DNA of 64,000 bases from Membranipora membranacea (taxonomy: Eukaryota; Bryozoa; Gymnolaemata; Cheilostomatida; Membraniporidae): contig OU612070.1 of the NCBI GenBank assembly GCA_914767715.1, positions 10,619,501-10,683,500 on the forward strand, given 5' to 3'. Made by a program: the position numbers and the translations under genes. The notes beneath the pieces are model-generated. The model had not been told where the DNA came from and ran no database searches. It saw only the letters and a list, made by a program, of their open reading frames with translations. Positions 38,494 to 50,154 of this stretch are shown here, piece by piece (positions within the stretch are counted from its first letter, which is position 1; every line of letters starts with the position of its first letter).

Positions 38494-39903
38494 CCACTAA
38501 GGGCTGGCTGTGGCTCTTATCAGGGAAAAACCGATAACTAGTAGTAGGAAGCGTGTAAGGTGATAGGAGTCTAATGTAGTTTGAGGTCTCAAGTAGCTGC
38601 AATTTTGTTATTGTAACCTACAAGTACAATTATAAAACCTCATTTCACGACAAATAATCCCTCTTGCAGATATTAGGGCCTTCAGACCTAATGGGCAAAG
38701 TCCTTTCCAGTTTGGGATAAATTTTCGTTTCAATCCCCATCCATCGTAAGAGCCCTTGTGTACCAATGTTCTAGGGGATTTTTTTAGTAGTATGATGCAT
38801 TGTTTCTGGGTTTTCCAATGAGATCAGGGAGATTATACTTTATACCCTGATCTTCTCGGAAATTCCAATTCTAGCTTTATTATACCAGAACACACTTAGT
38901 GGGTGCAACCTCAGCGGTCAGCTCAATGTCACCATTGTGAACAATGTGCTGAGAGCAAATTCAGCTGACCCTGAGAGGTTCGACTAGCAGTCAAATCCTT
39001 AGAGTGCAGACCGGTTTGCATGACATCACAGTGTTACAATATTAGCCCCTCTTGGTCCACAGGGTATTGATGTCAATATGAAATTCATTGAGGATCTGCT
39101 GAGATTAAAATCATTGTCAGTGCGTTTAGACCTAAGCTGAGTTAAAACACAGAATGAGCAGCTTTCAGTTCATCAAACCTTTCATTACATTATGGGATAT
39201 ATACTTTTATTGGCAACCAAAGTCATCTCATCGGAAATGTTTTGCACTCAGTGCCAGAAAAAAAATGAAGCGAAATATTTTAAACCCGAAGCCTCCTCCA
39301 CTTCAATTCGGCACTATAAGGGAGAGGGATTGGTGCATATTTCACTGAGGTGATGTCCTAACTTGTCCTTCCTAATGGTAATGACTCGAAAAGTTCTGTG
39401 AATGTTACTGACTATTTGGTGTTGTAGGTTGACGCCGCAAGCCTGGCAAATGAACATGAAAGAATGAACACATATCAATTGATAATTGATCTCAAAAGGC
39501 CTTGAACTTTTTCCAGGTATGTATAGCAATAAAAAGACTCTGCATCTTGTGTTAAGACAAAAGTTGACATTACTCTACCTTACTTATATCAAGCATGATG
39601 CAATTTGCCTGCATTTAAGTTTTGAGCTGCTGCCGGCTCACCGGAAGAATGGGAATGACTCCGAGCAAATTGGATCAAACTTGATCTAACCTTACTAAAG
39701 ACATTGCAAAGCCACCCATACTTATGGATCACTACTGTTTAGAGTGTCACCTAGCCTAGCCTAGCCTAGCACATGACAAGGCGTAGTGTCACCAGCTAAA
39801 ATAAAGTATTTCTTAATTCACAATCTCAAGATTCCAAATCAGGCCTAACAATGAAAACAGCATTGTATTCATGTAGATTCTAAAATCATTTTGCATTAAG
39901 AAC

Positions 39904-40442
39904 GGTAACTGTAAATTGCTGAACAGGCTGAACAGACTGAACAGCTGAACAGAACTTCTCAGACTACAATTTGCTTGATTCTCTTTATGATTAGCTATTT
40001 TTGCGCAAGCGTGGACAATCCCTTATATTCTGCTCATTAATTTATTTATTTTGAGTACGCATTGGCTTGGTTTCTTTCAATTTTATTCACGGTAAATCTT
40101 TCTGCATTACACTAGTGACTGGATGGAAAGAAGCTTGACTTGACTTTGTTGTGAGGGAGGGGGCTTTGGGTTCCTCCCCAACAAAGCTTGTCATGACTAA
40201 CTAGATGGAAGGTTGTGCTGGATAATGTTTCCTGAACAACATCAGATTATGTCAGAATTGGCACATTGATCGCTAGATTTGCTTGCCCTAAATCAGTTAT
40301 ATTAGGTGCCAACAGGAATCATTTGGCTAGGAGGAATGTGTTTGAGAAGTGATAGTCAGCCAGAGAAAAGAATACAAATAATAATTCTAGTCTGAGAAAT
40401 TCTGTTCAGCTGTTCAGCCTGTTCAGCAATTTACAGTTACCC
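39904..40442. mobile_element. Inverted-repeat element with about 55-bp termini
   Basis: Left end 39904-39966 (GGTAACTGTAAATTGCTGAA, then repeated CTGAACAG units and TTCTCAGACTA) is mirrored by 40390-40442. The left arm has one extra CTGAACAGA unit. The internal 420 bp has no coding signal. I could not find a convincing target-site duplication. Confidence 0.65.
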
Positions 40443-40829
40443 AATTAAAAATGCCATAGAGTCAAATACCCTTTGTTGCCTAAGCTGTTCTTTGTATGGA
40501 AAAAATAAGATTTGTCCAATCCATCTAATTTGATTGATTTTTCTGTAGTGTATCTATAGTAGGGAGGGGGAGGGGGGAGATATGTAGCAAAGGCGATTGG
40601 AAGAGTTTTAGTATCTTTGGCAAATATACTAGAATACCAATTGCTTCCACTTATAACTTGTTATAGGCATCTGATTAGTGTAAGTGCTAAAATTCTGACC
40701 GGGTTCTTGGTAGTGGCATTCCAATATCCACCCATCCAAACCAGCGACTTTGTCGCATATTCGACCCACTTGGGGCCAAATACCCAAGCAGAACAGACAC
40801 CACTATTTCATTCATTTTGCTCATGTTTA

Positions 40830-40883
40830 TTTTGTATGGAGTTAACTTCTTCCTGTTGAGGAAGAAGGCAACTCCATACAAAA
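40830..40883. repeat. Short hairpin
   Basis: TTTTGTATGGAGTTAACTTC paired with its inverted copy across a tiny loop; 25-bp arms with about two mismatches. Confidence 0.7.
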
Positions 40884-41204
40884 AGTGGTTTGTTTACCTA
40901 ATCAAATTTATCCACAACATTGTTCTTTAGAATTTTGTTACAAGTAGGTATTAATTCAATCTACTAATGACTCATAGTTGAGATGCCTTTTCGACATTAA
41001 AATCAATTTTTATTCTTGAATAATAAACTAAGTTAGATACCAGAAAAGCAATCTATACTTTACCAGAAAAACATGCTCCAAGGGCTCTCCAACCAGAACT
41101 GCCCTGCCCTGATGTACCCCCGGTTTTTATATGCACCGGGGTTCATCACGGCGGGTGAGCATGGCCAAAAAACCGGAGGTTGCATTTGCCCATCCTCTTG
41201 ACAA

Positions 41205-41440
41205 AAGCGGAGATTTGATTTAGGTTTTGTGTCTGATAAAAAGGTTTTAATTATATATATCATTTAAATGTTTGCGTTTAAACCCTCCAAAAAGACGGAG
41301 ATTGGACTTTAATTTATGTCTGATAAAAAGATTTTAATTATATATATTATTCAAATGTTTGCGTTTGAACCCTCCAAAAAGACGGAGATTGGACTTTAAT
41401 TTATGTCTGATAAAAAGGTTTTAATTATATACATTATTTT
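41205..41440. repeat. Tandem repeat with period near 98 bp
   Basis: Two full and one partial copy of an AT-rich unit containing TGTCTGATAAAAAGGTTTTA and CCCTCCAAAAAGACGGAG. Confidence 0.75.
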
Positions 41441-42253
41441 GAAGTGGTTGACGCCGTCTGGTATCACCTGGCTCCATTCTCTTTATCTGAAATCTCCTGA
41501 GCTGTGAGAACTTGAGATCTCACAACTTGGCTGTGGTCGCCAACGAAATCCCACTACATCCAACCAAATCAGAATTAGAGCCCTTTAAACTAGCATCTAA
41601 TAGAGTTCGTACACATTCTGAAGGACTCTTATTATTTATTATGATAAAGCAAAATTCGATTTCAGCTAAAAGTAATTCTCAGAGTGTATTATATAATACA
41701 CACCAAGTAGGCAATAATTAGTGTATTATATTATATAATATGTTATTGTTCTATAATCCTATATGTTATATAATTAAATTCCACTGCTAATGTTGCTCAA
41801 TGATTGAGATTCATTACTTCAAATAGGAAGTAGAAGGTCCCAAGGCTATACACTGTCAGACAGGAAGGGATGTCTTGAAAGCAATCATTGTTATAATGAA
41901 TCTGAGAATTATGGAACTATGGATAATCATATAGACAATCCTATCCATTAGATTAATTGGATTGGCTGGCCGTAGCCTGCAGATATATAATCATGGATAG
42001 TCTGTGCCCCTGACTCTTGCCTCCCCCCTAAGGCCATAGACAAAACTATGTCTATGCATATAATTATCAACTACAAGTAGTTCAGTGTCAACACAGCATC
42101 ATCAATCTATCATCTATCCCTTAGGCATCATGCCTAAGTTATGCATCATCCCTCATGGTACAAGTACATGTATATCTCTTTGGCGCAGATGCATTTTTAG
42201 TTGAATCTTTGTCTTTTATTGTTTTGTTTTCTTCTCCCAGATCCTCTAAAGGA

Positions 42254-45219
42254 ATGGAGCGGAGGCGGAAAGTTGCTTTATTTTCCTGCCTGGTTGGGTT
42301 ATCCTTACTTGGTATACTTGGTACCAACTTCAACTGGAGAAGCGCAGTACACTTGATTCGACAACAACATACTGACACTACAAACATCCGAGTTATTGGT
42401 AAGTAAAATCGGTTACCGGGTCCCCCCTTTGGTAAACAGGTTTTAAAGGATTCTGACAGCTTCTATCGGAACCTTGTCGAACTCAAATGTCAAAGACCCT
42501 TTTTGAGAATGGATAATGGAATACCACAAAGGTTCAAGCAGGGTGACCCACCCTCCCTGGTTTAAGCAGGGTGACCCACCTTCCCTGGTTCAAGCAAGGT
42601 GACCCACCCTCCCTGGTTTAAGCAGGGTGACCCACCCTCCCTGGTTCAAGCAGGGTGACCCACCCTCCCTGGTTCAAGCAGGGAGGTTGGGATACCTCCC
42701 TGGTTCAAGTTTGACTATTCATTTGCCTGAATTTTGAGTTGCTCCCCCTACACTGGTCAAGCTTGCGTCTTGACCAGTGGAAGAGGTGTTTACCGGAATG
42801 TAGGCAAAATGGATCAGACTTGACCTAGAGCTATTCCAAGAAAGCAAGGCATAATGATATATTAGGCAATATCATAATTATGCCGTATAGTTTTGGTTAA
42901 CCCCATACCTGACATGAAGATGAAGATATTCACTATTTTTGGTGATACACAGTTAAATCTTAGCTAACACAAATAAGACCATGTGTTTCTAACAGGTGAA
43001 AGCATACTTAAAATACAACAACATCCATTGTTGAATAAGATTATAAGAAGTGGTCATCGAAGAATTATTACGGGTCAGGTCAAAATGAAGATGCGAAGTA
43101 GGCTATTCATATAAAAAACCAACCACTGGACTTGCACCAACTACAGAAGGCCTGTGTAAAAAAGGCTTTTACCATAACCAAGGAGTTAGAGGCCCTAACT
43201 CCTTGCCATAACATACTGACAGTTCTGCGCTTAGCAGCTACCATATGATCACTGTGGGTGGTCTGTCTTGTGATAAGTATAGCCACGGGCTATGTCTGCT
43301 CCTCATTATCCTGGTAATATTGTAATGTCTAGATAACAGTTAAGTTGGTTGACACCTAGTTGTGTTAGATGTTCAACTAAGAGGTCAATGTATGAGCACA
43401 TCACACAAAGACATAGCCTTTGGTATTTCTCTCATCTTTCTTTGTCGGACGAAAAATTAATGAAATGATTAGAAAACATTGCCTGAAGGCAATAGATGTT
43501 TAATTTGGTTGTTTGTTACGATTTGGAAAACTAATCAGACAATTCCGTAAGGCCATTATGGTCACTACAGTAACTGTAATATAATACAATACTGTTATTA
43601 GGTCTATGTTTGATTGAGCAGGGAGGGTGTCCCACCTTCCCTAGTCTAAGTGCTCAGACGGCTCCATTGAGAGTTAGTGGCATTACATTATCAACCACCC
43701 AATCCAAAAATTGGCTGGCTGGTTGATGATGTAACGCCACTAACTCGCAATGGAGCCTTCTGAGCATTTAGTCTACACCCTCCCTGGTTTGAGACATTTT
43801 TTAAGAACAAACAAAAAGTTATCTTCTCCTGCTGCTAAGGAATGAATATCATAATTAATATTTTCTTTTGAAGATGATTTAGAAGCACTTGTTGCTGAGC
43901 TCGCATTTTTGTTAGAAGAAATTTTAAGTAATGGGGTTATGAAATAAATAAACTAAAGCCACAAGTTTTGGGCAAAATTATGTTTTTGTCTGAATGTCCT
44001 TTCAGCTCTGGATCTGAGAGCTTGTCAGGGCTAGATCTGAGCTTAAACTATACACCGAATTTCAAATTAAGTCTGTATTTTCTGTCGATTATTATTTATA
44101 GATATAGAGACATCTACACCTGAGAACACTGCTGTACCCCCAGTCAATCCTAAAGAACCATATACTACTAAAGACTCCTATCTTCATACTATACTGTTCA
44201 ATAAGAGGCCTTTCAATCACAGTCATATCGTCTATATTAAAACACACAAAGCTGCAAGCTCTACCACTCAATCCATTCTTATGCGATATGGCATGAGGAA
44301 CAAGTTGACATTTGCGATAGCGCCCAGAACTTCGAAACGTAACCAGCTGGGATGGCCAGCAAAGTTTAACCACAAAGTGCATATAAGCAACGAGGTCACT
44401 CAACCTGACATTCTGTGTCATCATTCGGTGCTAAGTACTGATCTCATTGACACGATGCCAAAAGACAGCTTCTACTTGACAACAATGCATGACCCTTTCA
44501 CTCAAATCATCTCATCCTATAACTATTATGGCGTAGGAGTCGCCAGCAAACAATCGCTAATGGCCCTTCTGGATACTAATGTCTCCAGAAAAAATGGAGC
44601 CGTACTTAAAAATCCACAAATGTTCGATTCGGGAATGAGCGTCAACTTAATGAAAACAGATAAAGACATCATGGACAGGTTGAAAGCTCTTGATGTTCTT
44701 TTTCATTTCGTGATCATTGTCGAATATTTTGAAGAGTGCTTAATTCTATTGAGAGATATGATGAAATGGACTAATGATGACATACTGTATGTTAAAGTAA
44801 ACTTTAAAGGGGCCAAGTCAGTTTCTTCGCAGCCAAAACCAGACCCTATGGTGCCTGCAGATACTCCAGAAAATCGCAAAGCTGTCTATGAACATCTCAG
44901 GGCAGATTACATTGTGTACAATTTTTTTAAACTTAAAGTCGAGAAAATCATAAAACAAAACCGACAGTATTTAGACACAGAAATAGCAAAACTTCACGAC
45001 ATTCAATCAACTTGGACAAACTTCTGTATCAAGGAGTCGAGAATCTCATCACAGATCAAAGACCGAAGGTTTCGAACCTACGGTAGAGGATCATATGGAT
45101 ATATATTGACAGAACAAGGCTATAACAATCAGACTTGTATAGAGCTAGCTTGTGCTGAGATTTATCACTCTGAACTACTTAGGAAGTATCAGGCAGATCT
45201 GCTCGGCCTCAAACTGTAG
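42254..45219 (+). CDS. Galactose-3-O-sulfotransferase (galactosylceramide sulfotransferase-like)
   Basis: Two coding exons, 42254-42398 and 44102-45219, joined in phase 1, giving 420 aa, close to the roughly 423 aa of vertebrate galactosylceramide sulfotransferase. Expected to be a Golgi type II membrane enzyme that moves sulfate from PAPS to the 3-hydroxyl of galactose on glycolipids or glycans. Visible: a basic start MERRRK followed by a hydrophobic anchor (about residues 7-23); the PAPS 5'-phosphosulfate loop IKTHKAASSTTQSIL at about 94-108; a 3'-phosphate-binding region around 174-187 (FYLTTMHDPFTQIISS), with HDP where many relatives have R(D/E)P; and N-glycosylation sequons NVS and NQT. 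The Met chosen follows a TTCTCCCAG acceptor (at 42240) by 13 nt, so an upstream non-coding exon is likely. AATAAA at 45315. The acceptor specificity within the Gal3ST family is not determined. Confidence 0.9.
42531..42720. repeat. 28-bp minisatellite in the sulfotransferase intron
   Basis: Six or so copies of a 28-bp unit (GGTTCAAGCAGGGTGACCCA plus CCCTCCCT). The same core borders the hairpin at 43643-43774 in the same intron. Confidence 0.85.
43643..43774. mobile_element. Hairpin element 2
   Basis: Arms begin AGTCTAAGTGCTCAGA and include GGCTCCATTG and TTAGTGGC; the loop holds CAACCACCCAATCC. Ends and the CATTATCAACCAC motif match hairpin element 1. More diverged between arms (several mismatches), so older. 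Confidence 0.7.
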
Positions 45220-45314
45220 TCAAGATCCACAGCAATTGTATATAAGCTTAAACTGTGATTACCTAGCCTTGTCTCAGAGGCACCTTTTTTGTTTTATTTC
45301 ATTTTCTCAAAAGC

Positions 45315-45320
45315 AATAAA
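45315..45320 (+). promoter_or_regulatory. Candidate poly(A) signal of the sulfotransferase
   Basis: AATAAA about 96 nt after the TAG at 45217-45219. Confidence 0.5.
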
Positions 45321-46772
45321 AAAAGGGACATAAGAATAGTGATAACCTATCTAGCTGTTCCCTAGAGGGGTATCTGACAACTCTCTTGTCTGCTAGAGAG
45401 CCGAGTCATGTTTGAAAACACCTTTATTTTATGCAGATTCAGATTTCTGCTTTTACATTTACACCAAATGTTGCAGCGTTTTACCCTATCACTTTTATTG
45501 TAAAGGATATTCTTACCTCTATATAGATGAAAACTATTGTATTTATTTATTTATCCTGTTGGCAGCGATGTTGAAGTTGGAATACATTCACAAATGACAC
45601 AAAAATCTTGGGGTCTTTCAAGTCAGGGGTGTTCATTAAGGAACACAAAAAAATCAAAGTTTAAGCCTTTAGGTTCTACTAGTCAGTTTAAACTAGAAGG
45701 TTTCTAAAGCTGGGACCACCAATCAATTCAAGATGACATTCAAATTGTGCTACAATCAGAAAAACCCTCCAACCTGGGAGTTATCATGACTTGTTTGAAG
45801 AGCAGATAACTACATTGATGGCTCATGGTCTCATCAGGGAGTTTGAATATACCCATAGCTCTGATATACTAAGTTTACTAAATAGAATACTGAATAGTAT
45901 ATTGAGAGCAAACTGAAAATAAATAATCAATATTAACAATCTAAATAGAAATTGAAATCTATATTGAAACCATTTTCTCGCGTTGGTAGTGTCTCAGTGG
46001 GTTCTCAAACAAAAACCAACTACTCACAGATCTGCCAAGGCATTTTTTGTGTATATGAATGCCACTGAAAGTAGACAATTTGGTGATTTTTTTCTGAGCT
46101 TTGAGGATAAGTCTATGTACATTGATGAATTCATAAAACAGTGGTAAAATATATGTATGGTAATTATGTAAAGTTCCATCAGTAAAAAGATTTGTGTCAG
46201 TAATTAAATCTAGCTAAAAATCTGGGATATTTTTTATGGTATTAATTGAAGTCCAATAACAGCTATCTAAAGCTTGACACTCTGTGCATGTGCTCTCTGA
46301 GGTATAAGCTGATCTCTGCAAAATCGAGTCTTGGAATTCTAAAGCCAGCTGATTGGTTACCTGCTTCTGATGCCTGTGTGTCTGTGGGCCAGTTTGTTAA
46401 CTCAGGCAAACTGCTTTATGAAAGTTTTCCAAGTGGTCAACTAAGCATTACTGAATTTTTGCATCATTCAAATAGGATAAATGCCTTCTTTTAACCTTAC
46501 ATAGAATTTTATGCCCTTGTTGAGGGTCAGATATGTCCCCCTAATCCATGGCTATATATCAGAGCCTATCGGTAAACCTGACCTCCGATAGAATCCTTGC
46601 CTGAAGTTGTACAACATATATTTCCTGAACAAAGCATATTCAATAAATGCAAATAAAGGTAATCATGTGAAACTTTCCCACACCCACCAAAAACAAAGAT
46701 TGTACGGGAGTCACAAGCAAATGGTCTGAAAATTGGAAAAGGACAGATCGCATCAAAATTTCTAGACTTTCC
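45321..46772. other. Intergenic, nothing recognised
   Basis: AT-rich sequence with short open frames only; no family, RNA gene or repeat that I can support. Confidence 0.4.
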
Positions 46773-48360
46773 GTCTTAAAGTGTTTAGGAAAGCAAAAAA
46801 GCAACCACTGTTCATTTCAAAGCCTTGCCATAACAATGAACAAAAACCAAAAAAAAAAGTAATTTTTGTCGCAGAAGGGCATCATTGAATGATGTAATCT
46901 ATTTAAAAGTGCGAAAACCCAGGGTTAGAAGGGTCTAGAACAGCTGTGGGCAACCTGCGGCCTTTTTGCCAGTGAGGCGTGATGGGTAATCTTTTGCGAC
47001 CTAATGGTGGCCTTATTGCTTGTGAAAATTTTACACTCAAGTTTTGACTCCTGTCTTGTGGATGTCAAAGTATGCATAACCCTCTGCAATCACAATTCAA
47101 TGTTGAGATATCAAAATATTGGCATTCTGTTTCAACCATGTGCTAAGCTACTTACACTCCCAAGCCATTCTACACAAAAGCATCATAACTACACTTGTGC
47201 CAACTACTTTTTTACGAGCTTCTATTTAAATAATGACGCCAAACAGTGAACATGTTGTTGCAACATTGTGAGAGAAAAGGAATTTTATCATTTCTTTCAC
47301 TTTTGGATATTGCAACTAGTAACGTTTTTTTTGAAAAGCTGTCATTTTGAACCAGAAAGGCAGTTATTTCAAAAATTGGACATGTTACAAGTGCTCCAGA
47401 ATTTTGGCTGAAATGTTCCGGATTAAATCTCATTGACAAGTAAACAAATGTTTACGCACCTCTTGAGCTCCCATCTTGCCCTTTGCCCTACTGCTTGAAA
47501 CACTGGGATACAGCCATGTACACAACCCTTTCCCAAAACTCAGTGGATTAGATAAACAAGATGAGTAGTTCTGTTAAACAGATGCCAGTTGACAAATTTG
47601 ATGCTTATTGCAACATAACATGGCCTTTCGTATTGATTCTGCATAAAACGCGGCCTTCTTCAAAAAAAGGTTGCCCACCCATGGTCTTGCTGTTTGCTAA
47701 GAAACAGAAGATTGGGCTGCCCCTAAAGAGGGACGCAAGGTGCCCTAATCCTCATACTGAAAATGTGATACATCCTAGAAAACTAGAATGCATCCTAGAG
47801 GTGAGGCCATAGAGAACCTCCTAATCATCAGTGTGCAGCGAGTTGCCAAAACTGAACTGGCACTAATCGGCCATTGGCAGTGACACTTTGATCTTAGCCA
47901 ATAGGCCGAGAAGCGATCGGTTGCCCACCCATGGTCTAGAGTATATTATCTCCCCTGTAACAGATTCAAACTAAAATGATGATCCACCATAGACTTAATA
48001 ATATTATTCAGTCTATGCGATTTACTTACAATATAGACATAAGCCTAACTCGGGCTTGCCTTGAACAGTTACAAGGCTGCTCTACTTACACTAGAAAAGA
48101 TCAAAAATCAGTATTGGACAAAGGTAGCGTAGTCAGAGATATTTTAGTGCTAATCCGTAACAGGGGAGATAACGAACTCTAGACCCTTCTAGACCCTGGG
48201 TTTTCGAACTTTAAATTAGGTTAAATCATTCAATAATGCCCTTCCGCGAAAGAATTTACTTTTTTTGTTCATTGTTATGACAATGATTTGATATGAACAG
48301 TGGTTGATTTTTGTTTTCCTAACCACTTAAAGGTTTTTTGTTTTCCTAACCACTTGAAGG
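46773..48360. mobile_element. Long inverted-repeat (foldback) element, interrupted
   Basis: The left arm (about 46773-46940, continuing at 47934-47970) is the imperfect inverse of the right arm (about 48155-48330). Shared landmarks are CCACTGTTCAT, AATGAACAAAAA, AGAAGGGCAT..TTGAATGAT, AAACCCAGGGT, AGAAGGGTCTAGA and TATCTCCCCTGT. Total arm length is about 200 bp. The left arm is split by the hAT-like insertion at 46941-47933. The right end carries an extra copy of TTTTCCTAACCACTT. Confidence 0.7.
46941..47933. mobile_element. hAT-like element inserted in the foldback arm
   Basis: Left end CAGCTGTGGGCAACCTGCGG and right end GGTTGCCCACCCATG are inverted repeats of the kind seen in hAT transposons (CAG..GTGGGCAACC). 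They are flanked by 8-bp duplications GTCTAGAA (46933-46940) and GTCTAGAG (47934-47941). A second internal copy of the right end (GGTTGCCCACCCATG, about 47668-47682) suggests a nested or duplicated terminus. No transposase was recognised. Confidence 0.65.
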
Positions 48361-49959
48361 TTCTTATGAGTCAAACTATTGCGTATGTGGAACAAATGGT
48401 CATCAGGATATAATCCAAGAGAGTATCAACTCAAATTCCAGGAGACAATACAGAGTAAAAGTTGTGGAAATACAATGGATTGGCCGCCCTGTTACCTTTT
48501 CATATGACAAGATTCATTTTTTATGACTGTGATTTATTTGCTTTATAATGATTAGAATAACAATAACCTATAAGATAATAATGATAATAATTATATATAA
48601 CCATGCATAAAATAATAATACTTTACATAAAGTAGAATAGAAAAAAAAAGTTTTCATATTCAGTACACACATTTGAGAGGTCGTACAGTAGTAACCTTAC
48701 CATAGCTATGGCAATTTAAGACTTAGACTGTAGTCTACTATGCATCCGACAAGGCCATGTAGTTCATCACCTGTAAGGTGTGAAAGCGCGACGCAACTGT
48801 ATTTACATCTTTAGATATTGGCATCAGTTTCTGTGTGACCCCGTGATTGTGAACTTTAATATGGACTAGGTCGGCCATGTTTGGGGTTTAGTGACCAACT
48901 AGTCTGCACAGAATTGACATTATTATCAGTTGCTACTGTAAGTACACGAATTATTGTATGGTATCAAGTTCAATTATGCTGGCATGGCTTTTTAAAAGGC
49001 GTCTCAGCTGGAAGACAATGGGTGACATTTAGCTGTAGTACCCAAGCTGCCTAGATCGGGAGAGCGAGTGGCGCCCACTACTGCCCCCTATCAAAACAAC
49101 TTGTGCACTCAGGCTGGGTGTCATTTAAAAAATAAGCCTACCATCTATAAAAAGTACACAAGTAAATATTTATCATATTATGTTAGTGTGTATGTGATTG
49201 TTCCTAAGCGTATGATAAGAAAACTCCCAAGAAAACCTACTGAGGCATTATGGGAATCTAAATCAGTCAGATGTTGGGAAAGTTAGTGTTAAAAATTTGG
49301 TGCATCAACATTATATTAGCGCTGTATTTGTGGTTGTTGGTGTAAAACGACATCAGTTAAGTCACAATTATTGGATATTGAGCAAAGTAAATTTAGGAAG
49401 TATCTATTGAATTAGAAAATAATGACCTTATCGGCAGCAGCGCAATTGACAATTACTAAATATGTAAAAACACCAAACAATTAGCCCAGTCAAGCTTCCA
49501 AAACTTTATGACATCTACGTTGATAAAAAAAATTACCTATCTGCCCATTGTTGTGCTAAACAGGAATTCGGTTTGTGCATACAAAACTTTGCAGTGCTAC
49601 TCATAGCTGCAAAGTTGAGTGTATCTAATTCATTGGTGTACATAGACTAAAACTTGCGGGAAAAAAATATTTTTTGGGTAAATATGTATATATAATTATA
49701 TATATATGGGTGCAGATGTAAGGGAATATTATTTAATTGCATAATTAAAAACTAGGGCGTCTTCCAGCTCACTAAACACTCTGTGCTGATTGGATTCAAC
49801 ACAGCAAATAAACCTGGGAATCCAACAGCAAGCAACTCCGTCATGAGCAAGGCCAAGGTCATAACTAGTAAGTTGTTGGGTTTCTTTTGGTGTTGGTTGA
49901 CGTAGCCTGTGTTTCTATATTCTTGATTGGTTGTCCTCTTTATCTTCCTTTGTTACCCG
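48361..49959. other. Downstream flank and possible 3' UTR of the sodium channel
   Basis: No coding signal recognised on either strand. On the minus strand this is the region after the channel's stop codon, so it may hold its 3' UTR. Contains AT-rich runs such as the TA repeat near 49690-49707. Confidence 0.35.
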
Positions 49960-50154
49960 TCAACTCTGGTCTTTGAGCTGTTTTTTAGACTTGGATTTTT
50001 TCATTCCATTTTTAGATTGGGTCGAGTCGGGCTCATCAGATATTTTCTCCTCGTTTTCCACGTGAACAGTGGCTACCACATTGTCTCCGGACTCAGAAGG
50101 AGCTGGTTGCACGATTTCTCCACCATTTAGTTTTTGATTTTTTGCTTCTTTGTA
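49960..50154 (-). CDS. Nav1: Nav1 last exon: C-terminal tail and stop
   Basis: 64 codons plus TGA, following a TATTTTAG acceptor. The tail is polar, ending in the basic stretch [15 protein letters not shown]. It does not carry the long Ala/Gly tail of the fly channel. Confidence 0.8.
   Translation of the reverse strand, partial: YKEAKNQKLNGGEIVQPAPSESGDNVVATVHVENEEKISDEPDSTQSKNGMKKSKSKKQLKDQS

Larger units (their letters stand above)
36882..38512. mobile_element. hAT-like non-autonomous element with internal 393-bp duplication
   Basis: Ends are inverted repeats (CACAGCCAGCCCTAAATGGT against ACCACTAAGGGCTGGCTGTG; about 20 of 23 match). They are flanked by 8-bp direct repeats GCTCATAT (36874-36881) and GCTCTTAT (38513-38520), the target-site length of hAT-type transposons. 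Inside, 36992-37384 and 38101-38493 are essentially identical 393-bp direct repeats. A perfect 24-bp palindrome lies near the left end (36925-36948). No transposase was found. Confidence 0.55.
33449..42240. other. Gene-poor, repeat-rich region
   Basis: No convincing exon over almost 9 kb. The annotated contents are hairpin elements, inverted-repeat elements and tandem repeats, listed separately. A GC-rich poly-C patch at about 34560-34615 resembles one at 19715-19765 (both share TGAGCCCCC and a nearby CGGCCCCC), so it is probably part of another dispersed repeat. Upstream untranslated exons of the sulfotransferase could lie here but are not visible. Confidence 0.45.

Noticed and set aside
42531-42720. 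CRISPR-like array
   Set aside because: Head-to-tail minisatellite with no unique spacers, inside an animal intron.
44092-44424. Minus-strand frame of 110 codons
   Set aside because: Antisense shadow of the sulfotransferase exon.
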